This document shows positions 11,051-21,115 of a DNA stretch of 64,000 bases, one piece after another; position 1 is the first letter of the stretch; the number at the start of each line of letters is the position of its first letter. The notes beneath the pieces are model-generated. The model did not search any database and had not been told where the DNA came from. It saw only the letters and a program-made list of their open reading frames with translations. Origin of the DNA: Icerya purchasi (Eukaryota; Arthropoda; Insecta; Hemiptera; Monophlebidae). The position numbers were made by a program, and so were the translations under genes. The stretch is from positions 499,989,352-500,053,351 of the forward strand of contig CM077115.1 in NCBI GenBank assembly GCA_039619475.1, read 5' to 3'.

Positions 11051-11861
11051 ATGGTATTATAATGTTATTTGTATGCTATAAGTTTCTGGTTTTTCTTTCT
11101 TTTTTATCTATTTCTCGGCGAGTAGTTCTCATTATAATCGTAGTTCAACTGACAGATGGTAAGTATATAGGGAATTCTGTATTTTTCCGGATGAAGTCGA
11201 ACGTGCCACTTCATAGTTTTACGATTCACTTTGAGTTTTTTTCAATTTTATCATCTTTTGAGCCTAAAACTGGGTATACTTAAATATCCGCAGATTATAG
11301 CCGAAATTGTATTGTTTGCTTTTTTGTTTTTTATTTATTTTTTGTTTCGTATCTTTCACTTTCTTCTTTTCATCATTTAAAACCCAACTTATGCCGTAAG
11401 GAATCGATTGATTTCTTCAAGAGACCAATCGAAAAAACAACCGTCAAATACGAATTCAGTTTTGATACTAGTTAATTTCTTACGGCGGTAAATTCTCTTA
11501 TTAGGACTTCAGAGCCATAAAAATCGAGACATTCTCGTAAACTCCCTGTAGCTGTGTGCTCACAATCAACTCCTAGCAGTCATCGAAATTTTAGATAAGA
11601 TCGTGCGGAAACAGAAGACAAGCATCACGAAGGAGATAGAGTTCGTCACCATCAAATGTACGATTACTTGCTCGTATATACGCACCACAAAAAAAAAAAA
11701 AAAAAACAAAAAAAAAATTGAACGGCAAACGGAAACACGACGCAACACGATTAAATTATAACACTTTGGCCGCAGCTCTATGATGAGTGTCAGAACTTGG
11801 TTTGTTAACCCCCTCCCCGGGGTTCCGCCTCCTATCACCTTAGACGCCACAAATGAGTCTT
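11051..11861. other. Unassigned stretch with A-run
   Basis: There is no domain in any frame. A nearly pure A-run lies at 11690-11716. A short segment near 11808-11830 is C/G-rich (CCCCTCCCCGGGG) and could be the end of an older element. Confidence 0.4.
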
Positions 11862-13205
11862 GTTATCAATAGTATGTCACGGATTGGCTCTGTGGACGCC
11901 AGGATCATTCCCAGACAAAAGCGTATTGCGTATAATTCGGCATCTAGAATTGAGCAGTAATTGCTCAGACGGATAATTGTCATTGATCTCTTCACTTCGA
12001 AGGCGCAAGCGGTTGGTGACATCCTTTTGACGAGTGCTACTTTTGCTCCGTCTGTATAACATTAGATTACGTTGCCCTATTGTCTTATTGTTTCACGCGT
12101 GTCTTGGGTAAGTTGCCTCGACATGTCGTTGGACTTCTACTTTTACGGAACCGATAGGTTAATTGCTACAGGCTCGAGTTGCCACAGATGTAACGAACTG
12201 GTGACTGCTATCCGGCATTCTGTGGAGTCATTGACATTGACATTGTAGCTTGGTGAGACCCGGTAGCGGGTCGTTAGTGACGCTGCGAGTAAGAGGGTTT
12301 CGGGATGGGTATAAGGCAGCTTTAAGAATGGGATATTGCACCGCAGGGAATGCAGAGAACGATAGAATTTCAGTGGAGGAGTACCCGTGAGTGCACAGAT
12401 ACTCCTGCACAGTGTTGTATGATGGACTCGCGAGATGATTCGTAGTGCAGAGTGGTGGATGACATCCAGTTTTTTCAGGTTATTCAGAGAAGCTGAGGAA
12501 TACATCTGGCACCGATAATTTATTTTACTTAGAATCAAGGATTTGTAATCATTGGAAAACAATTTGGGGTGAATACTGAGTTGAGGATTGGAGAGGTATC
12601 GGATTATTGACAGTACCCTTATACATTCAGATTTTATATCAATGTGTAGATGCCAAGTTAATCTGCTATCAAACTCCGGGCTCCTAGGAACCTGGCTGAG
12701 AGGCGGCTCGGAATAATGACATTTTTTATTTGGAAAGGAGTTCTATTGGCCACAGATCGTCGCCTATAGAAATCGACCCGCACTGTCTTTGCGGAGGAAA
12801 AGTTTAGACCATTGACTTCTGACCATTTTTGAAGTTTGGAGGTAGTTTTCTAAAGGATTGGGTAAGATATTTGTGGATCACGAGACGCTAGGGAAATACC
12901 AAGGTCGTCAATGAAGAGCGGGCCGTTACTGGTGGTTGAACACAATCAGCAATGTCATTGATATATATTATAAACAAGGTTAAAGCCTTGAGGTATGCCA
13001 TTCTTGATGCTTGAATCGATTCTGATCCATATAGTTCGGTCTGATGAGTAGTTTTGAATGAATCTTATCATTCTGACTGTCACCTCCCTTCTTCGTAGTT
13101 TGTTTATGAGACCTTGCTGCCAGAGGCGGTCATAGGCTTTTTCAATATCGAAGAATATAGTTATTGCCGTTAGTTGATAACTAAGGTTTATAAATATAAT
13201 CAAAA
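11862..13205 (-). pseudogene. I/Jockey-type LINE, inverted 5' segment (RT to RNase H)
   Basis: On the minus strand, reading from 13205 downwards, FFDIEKAYDRLW carries the first RT catalytic Asp and NGIPQG the next RT block. Around 12560-12143 comes the thumb and connection region (KINYRCQMYSSAS, IHHSALRI, GTPPL). RNase H begins near 12060 with YTDGAK, continues with LDAELYAI (catalytic Glu), and breaks off at LLIT near 11865, just before the expected Asp. Frameshifts and missing RT motifs (no F-x-DD block) show the copy is dead. Its missing C-terminus lies in the opposite orientation at 13310-13670, so the two pieces form one rearranged insertion. Confidence 0.8.
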
Positions 13206-13309
13206 GATGATAAATAAAATAACAGAAAAAACTGTAAGGGAGAAAAAAATAGGACTAAAGAGGAATCTGAAATATGGTTACGGTAAGAAAAAAGTGTTAT
13301 TTAAATAAC

Positions 13310-13670
13310 AAATCTGTTTATGAAGCAAACTGTAGAAGAATGGCAACAGGAATTTAGATCTTCAAGTACGTTTCTCCGAAGCATAAAAACAACCACAGAG
13401 CCTTGGTGTCCCACAGACGGAGTTTCCCGCAGAGATTTTTCTGTCCTGAATCGTCTCCGAATAGGACATACAACCCTCTCGCACAGCTACATATTTACGA
13501 GCCAGGTATCCACAAATGTCTGCCCCTTTTGTAGTCAATCGAACGCCCCATCACCTATCACCTACTTCTCGAATGTTCCTCATTTGCAATATCACGATCC
13601 ATTCACTTCGCCACTTCCTCTAGTTCTACGATACTGTCAAATGATCCGCCCGCGGTCGCAGCTGTATTAG
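13310..13670 (+). pseudogene. Same LINE, C-terminal segment in forward orientation
   Basis: The plus-strand frame from 13320 has the post-RNase H tail of I-type ORF2: EEWQQEF, IKTTTEPW, LNRLRIGHTTLSHSY, then CPFC and a degraded zinc knuckle. The intact LINE at 46 kb has the matching order TTEPW, TRLRIGHSSLSHSH, CSFC. The final His and Cys of the knuckle are not clear. The piece is followed by 3' UTR and an A-rich tail ending at 13812. Confidence 0.8.
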
Positions 13671-13812
13671 CTTTCATGCGGAGTAGCGATCTGTACTATT
13701 GCGTTTAATCCCCTTAAGTAGACTCCATGTGCTGTAATAGCCCCAGTAGTTAAACACGGCACATGGAAACCCTCATACACACCCTTATAAAAAAAATAAA
13801 AAAAAAAAAAAC
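13671..13812 (+). repeat. 3' UTR, hairpin and A-rich tail of the rearranged LINE
   Basis: CCATGTGC at 13725-13732 is the exact reverse complement of GCACATGG at 13759-13766, giving an 8-bp stem close to the 3' end. The A-rich tail runs from about 13788 to 13812. Confidence 0.75.
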
Positions 13813-14522
13813 TTCCATAGTAAGTTACGAATATGAAGTATTTATAAAATCTACATTTACACGGGGGAAAAAAAACAAGGCAGTGCTAATGTTTAAAATT
13901 TTAGGAATAAAATAAGGTCGCACCCTCCCCCCTTCATATATTTATTAGTAAAGTTGGACGTTATTTTACTTATTTTATTAGTAGCATGCGATGATACAAT
14001 TCGTCGCGATTATTATTATTATTTTTCAATATTTACGATGTTTTGTCTATAGTAAGGAAACATCAGCAACAGTTTTCTAAAGCTGTCTGAGCTATTATTT
14101 TCAGTGGTGAATGTTAAGACTAAATAAATTAAAACATCATTATACAGAATGTACAAAAAAAAAAAAAAACAGAGGATATAAAATAACAACAAAGTAAAGA
14201 AATTCTCATCAGCGGAAAATTTTTGGTCTAACAAAATAATAGAAAATCTCCGTAAAGTCACAAGCGGGGAAAAACCATCGTCAGTGGCGCTACAACATTC
14301 TGGTTTCAGGCAATCGTTTGTTATGGAATTTTTGTAATTAAATTCGGATTATTTTTGATCTTTTAATTGCCTCCCCTACCTGTGAAAAACCTCAACTGAC
14401 AGCATTTCCGGGGATTCGTTTACAAAATATTTTGCCCAGATTTGTTCACGAACGTCTTAAATTATTCTAAAAACAACATAATATTATATTTGGCTTGATT
14501 CGAGCGCTTGGTTACCTCCCCC

Positions 14523-14575
<53 letters not shown>

Positions 14576-16732
14576 ATATACCTACATATATATATTATTT
14601 CAAACAAAAAAAAAATATAAAATATATAAATAAAATTAAATGAATTACTGCAAATTATATAATTCTAGCTTCAGTCACTTTGAAAGCTGTCATGTTCAGA
14701 GAAAGTGAAAAGTGCTCGGGTGATTTTGATTTTTAATCGGCATTATTGAAAAATTTTTAAATACAAATTATAGTTTTTAGGACCCAGTTTACTTTTCTTT
14801 CGTTTTTTTTTAAACACGAACGTATTGTGAAGAATTCGATTCGAAGCAACATAAAAAGTGTTGGACTTCACCATTCCTCACTTGCTTGTTATACGATTTG
14901 CTCACCAGTGGTAGGCGTACAGCATAAAAGACGGAGAAAAAAAGAAAATAAACGTAAATAGAGCAAACGACAAAAAAAAACGGAATTCAATTTTTAACTT
15001 CATCAACAATCAACGGGGACGTTTCAAGCTTTGAAGTCATTAATATTCCGCAACATGCCGATTGGTCGATTTTACACTTTATGAATTAATATACTTTCGT
15101 TGTTTTTTGTTTGCCCATTTCATTTATGTGTATTCTCGATAATGGACCGCGCTTTTATTAATATGACAAAGGGTGGGGGTGGGGGGAGTGCGAACATCTG
15201 ACAGGTTTTGATGCAACTACTCCGTTCGAAGAAACCCTGCACGCTTCCAAGCACGAAGTCGAACGGGCAGAGGTTCGTAATCGGTAATTACATCTGGACG
15301 ATTGTCGACACTGAAGCTGGGGGGGGGGGAGTTTCATTATTTCGATTTCATGCCGCCTACTTGATTCCAGAGCTGCTTCGTGACTGTTTATTTTCGAAAT
15401 TATTAACTAAAGTGCTGACGGCTTGCTGATTCTCTTCGATCGCGCACCCCATCCTTTAAGGTTACATTTCCTTTGAGCGTATCGACACCTTCGCGATAGT
15501 TCGATTATTACGTTTTTTCCGCCGGTAATTGTCGGAATTACTTGCTTTTCTCCGACCGACTGACTACCGTTGGATATTGTAAGTAACCGTTCGCATTCGG
15601 TTAACTGTTATTTTAATTCGTAATAGTTCTTCGAATCCTGAAATACGCTTCGTGTAAAATGATTTTATTTTTCGCGCTTGACCCCTCAGACATTTTCTTC
15701 TACTCGTATCGTATCTCTGTATGTGAACCACCTCGTTAATTTGTACTATTCGAATTTAGACCGGACTGCGCGTTACCGTCAAACTAAAAACGTAAGCAGA
15801 GGTAAAAAGGGGCGAGCTAGCTGACCATTTTTAACTTTGTCATATATAGCAACGACATTAAAAGATAATTTATACGAAATGTTTACCAGCCATGCCATAA
15901 TGCAACTCCCTGTTCCCTATTCAGGCGCTCTTCGCCAAATACAATCGCTTAAAGCATCATAACATCCTTTATCAGTCCGATGAATAGACGCCGCAAAGCA
16001 GAAATATGGAATTTTTCTAATTATTCAGGCTACCGTTGTCTTGTGACCATGTACTTTTAAATTGCCTCACCTGTTTTCAATCAATTTTCATTATCAGTTG
16101 TCCCTTTCTTCGAGATCTTTCTCCGATCTTCAATATTTGTAGACTCTTTTATCTAACAAAATCATATAATTCGAATGTGCGGACTTCGTGGTTGTACAAA
16201 GATGGGGAATATTATTAAAATGAAAAATACGAATATTTATGGGAAAAGTGCTAATGAAAAAATTGGACATCAGCATGTCAGATGTATGCTTCAACAATGT
16301 GTTTGCAATGTAGGGGGAAAGCATTTACGTCAAAATAAATAATTACGAAACTAATGAAAAAAATGAACAATCGAACAATGTCGCACGAAAAATATGCGAA
16401 TGGGGGAAGGGAACTATCAGGTCGAAAAGTTGAAAACGTTACCCTGAAAAATTGAAATGGAAGAGAAAAAACAGGGAAACACTTGTAAAAGTGGTGAAAG
16501 TTGGTGGAGCAATTTGAAGGGGAAATGGGAACGAATTATTTAGAACTGGAAATAAAATTAACAAAAACGGACAAAACTGCGCAACAATCGCAGGATAATC
16601 AAAATAGACGACGAATTATCGCTGAACGATAAACGAAAATTATCGACATCAGAAATTAAATTAACCGAAATAAATAACTATTATGAAAATAAAAAGATAA
16701 AAATACATTAATTCTATAAAGCAACACGATTC
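13813..16732. other. Long stretch without recognisable gene
   Basis: A (TA)n microsatellite lies at 14526-14577. The segment 15180-15560 is less AT-rich and holds an open frame at 15208-15429 with no recognisable motif. Nothing else is supportable. Confidence 0.45.
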
Positions 16733-16885
16733 AAAATTAAATAATTACACATTTATCCTAATAGAGTAACATTTTCTGGCGCAGCCCATCTTCAGCTAGG
16801 AAACCAAAAACCAATATACTGAAGACCATGGGCTGTGCGCGAAACGTTACTATTAGGATAAGTGTATTATTATTTATTTTAATTG
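16733..16885. repeat. Foldback element with ~63-bp arms
   Basis: The left arm (16733-16795) and right arm (16819-16885) are near-perfect inverted repeats separated by 23 bp. Shared words include ATCCTAATAG, the GCGCAGCCCAT block and CTTCAG at the loop side. Differences are a few substitutions and small indels, so the arms could still form a long hairpin. It encodes nothing and is probably a foldback or miniature element. CATCTTCAGCT at the loop edge recurs at other loci in the window. Confidence 0.85.
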
Positions 16886-16949
16886 TGTTACCGGATAGAA
16901 TTAATATTTTTTTTTCTTTCTAGGTCGTATTCCGTTGGGCAAAAATGGC

Positions 16950-17470
16950 TGTGTCTGGCTAGAGTAAATTCTCTAGTATCAGTAATCACTCTTACCATCA
17001 GTGTCAGTCACACAATGGTAGGACACGAATTAGACAATCAGACTCCAATCCTATACGTCCACGTCATGTGGGGTGGTAATTCTTTGTTCGGCAAGTTTGG
17101 TGCCGATCAAAGCATGACTCCCCAGCTAGTGGTTTAGGTGGCGGGACTGTATCGACCAAATACCACTTCTCATTAAATACCACCTCTCGTATCCAGACTG
17201 CGTAAAAACGGCAGACCACTAGCAATCCACTCACAATGCTGGGCTGCAGGCAAGTTTCATCACTAGGAGTCGATAGGCGAGTGTCCCCAGCGTCTCAAAA
17301 GTGGACTTGGCCGGCGGAAGGCGAGGAGAAACCACCGCTATATCCTTCTCAAATATCTACAATGGAAAGCAAGAATAGACCGGCGGCCCTTAGTCCGGGG
17401 TATCCCTCGAGTGGGACGAGGGTGCTAAGAATGTAGTCAAGAAACAACATCGTGGTCGCTTAAGTCTGTT
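16950..17470 (+). other. Probable 5' leader of the RTE LINE
   Basis: This segment is clearly less AT-rich than its surroundings and leads directly into the RTE endonuclease remnant. Short open frames (16883-17137, 17236-17436) show no known domain. I take it to be the 5' untranslated leader of the element; its true left border is not visible. Confidence 0.45.
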
Positions 17471-19280
17471 TCCGTGACTCAGTTCAAATTGCAACATGGA
17501 ATTTCCGCAGCCTATTACAAGCAGGAAAATTTGCAAGCACGGCCGGTGAAATGAAGAGGCTAAACATCGATATACTTGGCCTCAGTGAAGTCAGATGGCC
17601 AGAATCCAAAGTTTTAAACTCAGAAGAAATTCATATGTATTACTCTGGGAGTGCCGATAGTTCAAACAAAAATGGAGTTACAGTTCTAGTCCCAGAAAAA
17701 TTAGCAAAGTCTGTTGCCGATTTTTCACCACTAACCTCAACCCCGTATTACTGTTTTCATTTTGGAAACATCGTATCGCCGAATGAACATCGTTCAGGTT
17801 TATGCCCCAACAGCGGATAAATTAGATGACGAAATTGAAGATTTTTATAGCAACCTACAAGCCGCTTTAGACCTAACCAAAGCTGGTGAAATTACACAAT
17901 AGTCATGGGAGATTTCAATGCCAAAATTGATGGAGGAGAAGAAGGAGATTTCATTGGAAAATATGGTCTTGGTAATAGAAACGAAAGAGGAAACTGTTCA
18001 TCACAATTCTGCGCCGAAATAGAATTAATGATTACCAAAGGTCCTTTATAAAATACCATCCCCGAACACTGTATACGTGGGAGTCTACAGCCGATACTGA
18101 GGATAGACAATGTTGCTCGCAATCAAATCGATTATATTCTCTGGAGATACATACATTCAGTTAAAACATATTCTGGAGCTGACATTAATTCTTGATCATA
18201 ACCCAGTCGTCGTGAAGTTAAAAATGGAATGGAAATTCGTCAAGATGAAGAAGGAATGGAAAGGAAGAATAGACGTGAATAAACTTAAGAGTAAAACATT
18301 CAAAACTGAAATAGGAAACATAATGAACAAGAAAATTGAACTCCAAGAGGAAAACAGCGTGAGTAGCTGGAATGGCATCAGCAAAGTGATATTAGATGTG
18401 CAGAAGGAAAATATTGGCTGTGTTAAGAACACGAAAAAGCAGAAATAGGTAGACAGATGAAATTCTGGAACTGACGGAGAAACGAAAACGTGTTAAGAAT
18501 AATTCAGATGAACATAGAAGTTTGAACAAATTAATCAGGAAATCTTGTCGGGAAGCAAAAGAAGTGCACTGGAGTGGAAAATGCACTGAAATTGAAGGTT
18601 ACCCTGGTCAAAGAAGTTTCAATGCATTGCAAACAAAATACAGGTATCTCTTTGTGGGCCCGAATGCAAAACCTGTCATTGGTACAGAAGATAAGCTAGA
18701 AGTCGGAAATCAATATGTCCAGAATCTTTTTGATGAAAACAGAAACAATCTACTGCTGGAAGAATATCGTGATTATTACGATGAAGAATCGCTTATCACT
18801 AGAAAAGAGATATTGTATGCCATTAAAAAGGAGAAAAATTGCAAATCAATCGGACCTGATGTTATACATGCAGAAATGCTGAAACTAATAGCTGATTATA
18901 GTGAAAGTGGTATACAGAGAACGATGAAAGCTTTCGACAAGATTTACAGTACAGGATGTATAAAATCAACTTTTGTGACCATCCTCATGTGATGATTGCC
19001 GTTTAATTAGCTTGATATCACCCACCCTGAAAATTTTCCTCCGGATAATTTATATGCATGTGCTATTGACCACCAGAAAGCTTTTGATTGTGTGAACCAT
19101 GATTTGATGGAGATTTTGAAGAACATACCTATAGACAAAAATGATCTCAGAGTAATTCATAATCTGTACTGGAATCAAACAGTGGAAATCAGTGGAAATA
19201 ATGCATTGTTAGCAGATGCAGCCAGTAAGAAATGAGTACACCAAGGCTGTGTCATGTTTCTCCTGTTTTTTAATATATAT
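17471..19280 (+). pseudogene. RTE-type LINE, endonuclease and first half of RT
   Basis: The apurinic-type endonuclease begins near 17491 with the ATWNFRSL block (catalytic Asn of W-N), then IDILGLSEVRWP with the catalytic Glu, and a frameshifted VMGDFNAKI near 17904. The connector region, rich in Lys and Trp, follows at 18180-18600. From 18780, ITRKEILYAIKKEKN and IGPDVIHAEMLK mark the entry to the reverse transcriptase domain, then a degraded SLISPTLKI block and HQGCVMFLLFFNIY near 19240. Multiple frameshifts and stops make it a dead copy. The reading is cut by foreign DNA at about 19280 and resumes near 20273. Confidence 0.85.
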
Positions 19281-20272
19281 ATATTGATACGGATTCGGTA
19301 CTTTTGGCGCTATCTAGTTAACGACGTTTGAGCTAGAAATTATCATTTGATTATCGTCATTAATTCATGATTTCTCGAACGTCGTTCTAGGTTGCATCGC
19401 CGCTTTGTCTTGCCGATGATGCTTATTCGGCCAAAACCAAAATTCCCCGTGTACGGTATAAGTCCGGACGGTAGTGCATCGGCATCAGGGGTAGAGACGC
19501 ACAGGTGTCTGAGTGGTAGTGGTCGAAGGCAGAGGCAGTGACTAGTGGCTGCGGCGAAAGCGCGCGTACGTCGAGCTACATCGAGCAGTGCACAATTTTG
19601 TGAAATCCCGCCGAGATCAGGCAGGGTAGTTAGTGCGGGGGTCTGCGTAGAAGATTTTTCTAGAATCTTCTACGTAGCCCATTGTCTTCCCTTAAACCGT
19701 GCCGTTCAGGGAAAATACGTTTTTCGATCGGTGTTCGGCTAGTCGATCTTCTAATCGTCGTAGTCGGACACACGCCGCTTTACTTTCGTCGATACGAGCT
19801 GCGGCAGAACGCGGCGCCGATTTTTATACCGTATGGTCGATATTTTTTGTACATATAATTTACAACAACTTTTCTAGTCCTTACCACGTTTTGTTGATTT
19901 TATGTTTTATGTGTTGTAAACCGAATATAGTTTTCTTGTCATTGGAATTTTTTTAATCGAAATAATCTACGGACACGTGGTGCCGATTATCCGCGCGTGA
20001 GGGCCGCCGATCGGCCATACAAAAGCCTAATAGCTCTGCTCGGGAGAGTTATCGGTAGTGGCAAGCCGTAACGTTGCCACTGGCGTCCGACATTTAAAAT
20101 TTTTTGAAATAATTTTTTCTTCGTCAACTACAGACTATTAGTGAACCGTATCAATATATATCCTTCTTCTTCTAACTCACTCGCTGCCGAGTATGAGTGT
20201 CAATTCTCATATCACTTCTTCTCCGTCAGATAGTACGGTGTCTGAATCTCATATGCGATATCAATCCGATGC
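19279..20272. mobile_element. GC-richer insert with inverted termini inside the RTE LINE
   Basis: The RTE reading frame breaks after FNIY and resumes with EAIFHEAL, so about 990 bp are foreign. The insert starts with ATATATTGATACGG (19279-19292), exactly inverted at 20146-20159 as CCGTATCAATATAT. About 110 further bp, including ATG at 20193 and MSVNSHITSS, also do not belong to the RTE element. Base composition is clearly richer in G+C than the neighbourhood. TG...CA ends (TGATACGG/CCGTATCA) would fit a solo LTR of about 870 bp; a TGGCGTCCGACA word at 20082-20093 resembles primer-binding sites, which would instead suggest a 5' LTR plus leader. A terminal-inverted-repeat transposon is also possible. 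No transposase or gag domain is recognised. Confidence 0.65.
19646..19674. repeat. Hairpin within the insert
   Basis: CGTAGAAGATT and AATCTTCTACG are exact reverse complements separated by seven bases, giving an 11-bp stem in the middle of the GC-richer insert. Confidence 0.8.
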
Positions 20273-21115
20273 GGAGGCTATATTCCATGAGGCACTAGTG
20301 AATAATGACGGGAGATTGAAAATAACCGGTGTTACCTTGAACAACCTTCGATATATTGATGACAGTTTAATCTTGGCAGCCAGAAATAATAAAATTCAGT
20401 AGTGCATTTTAGATAAGATTGTGGAAAAAAGTGCTGCATACGGGTTAAAAATGAATACATCCAAATGTTTAACATAATTTTATTCCGCAAAGAAGCCAAT
20501 TAAACGCTCAATCAGAATAAACGGTGAAAAAATTGAACAAGTCCTACGCATCTAAAATATTGGGAGAAGTATACTCGAAGAAAATCGTACTTCCAGACCT
20601 GAGATATACATAGCAGGATTGAGCAAGCGAGCAGAGTACTAATAAAAATAAAAAGATTGAAGTTGGAACTGAGAATCAGACTCTTGAGATGCGCTACATT
20701 TTCTCTTCATCCTTTTATACAGTTGTGAGTGCTGGACACCAGACTCAACATTAGGAAAAAAGATCAGCGCTTTTGAGATGTACTGCTACCGATGTATCCT
20801 AAAAATACCATGGACTTAAAATGTGAAGAATATTGATGTACTTAACAGACCAAGAGAGAATGTTGAACTAAAAAACGGAAGCTGCAATATTTCGGACACG
20901 TCATGAGAGGATCGAACCATCCTAAAAATACTACTTGAGGGTAAAATTTCCGGGAAGAGATCTAGAGGAAGACGTCAAATTTCACGGATAGAGAAGCTTA
21001 GCAACGGGTTCGAAACTGTTTCTCAGCAGAACTTTTCCGATCAGCAGTTGATAGAAAGAAATTTCAATTGTGGATTGCCAACCTTTAAAATGGAAAAGGC
21101 GGACGATGAAGAAGA
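20273..21115 (+). pseudogene. RTE-type LINE, second half of RT and C-terminus
   Basis: After the insert the RTE reading resumes with EAIFHEAL, then ITGVTLNNLRYIDDSLILA near 20325-20380, where YIDD is the catalytic motif (usually YADD). MNTSKCLT and later SCECWTPDS, FEMYCYRCILKIPWT, GKRSRGRRQISRIEKL and FNCGLPTFKMEKADDEEE follow to about 21115, with many frameshifts. These are the expected C-terminal landmarks of RTE elements and parallel the fragment at 2436-2825. Together with the upstream half the element is nearly full length. Confidence 0.85.

Noticed and set aside
15208..15429. 73-aa open frame in a less AT-rich segment
   Set aside because: No recognisable domain, a low-complexity Gly run from a G tract, and no neighbouring exon-like signal.
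17551..18992. Host craniofacial development protein 2-like gene
   Set aside because: The motifs are those of the RTE endonuclease and reverse transcriptase, for which that name is a common misannotation; frames are broken throughout.
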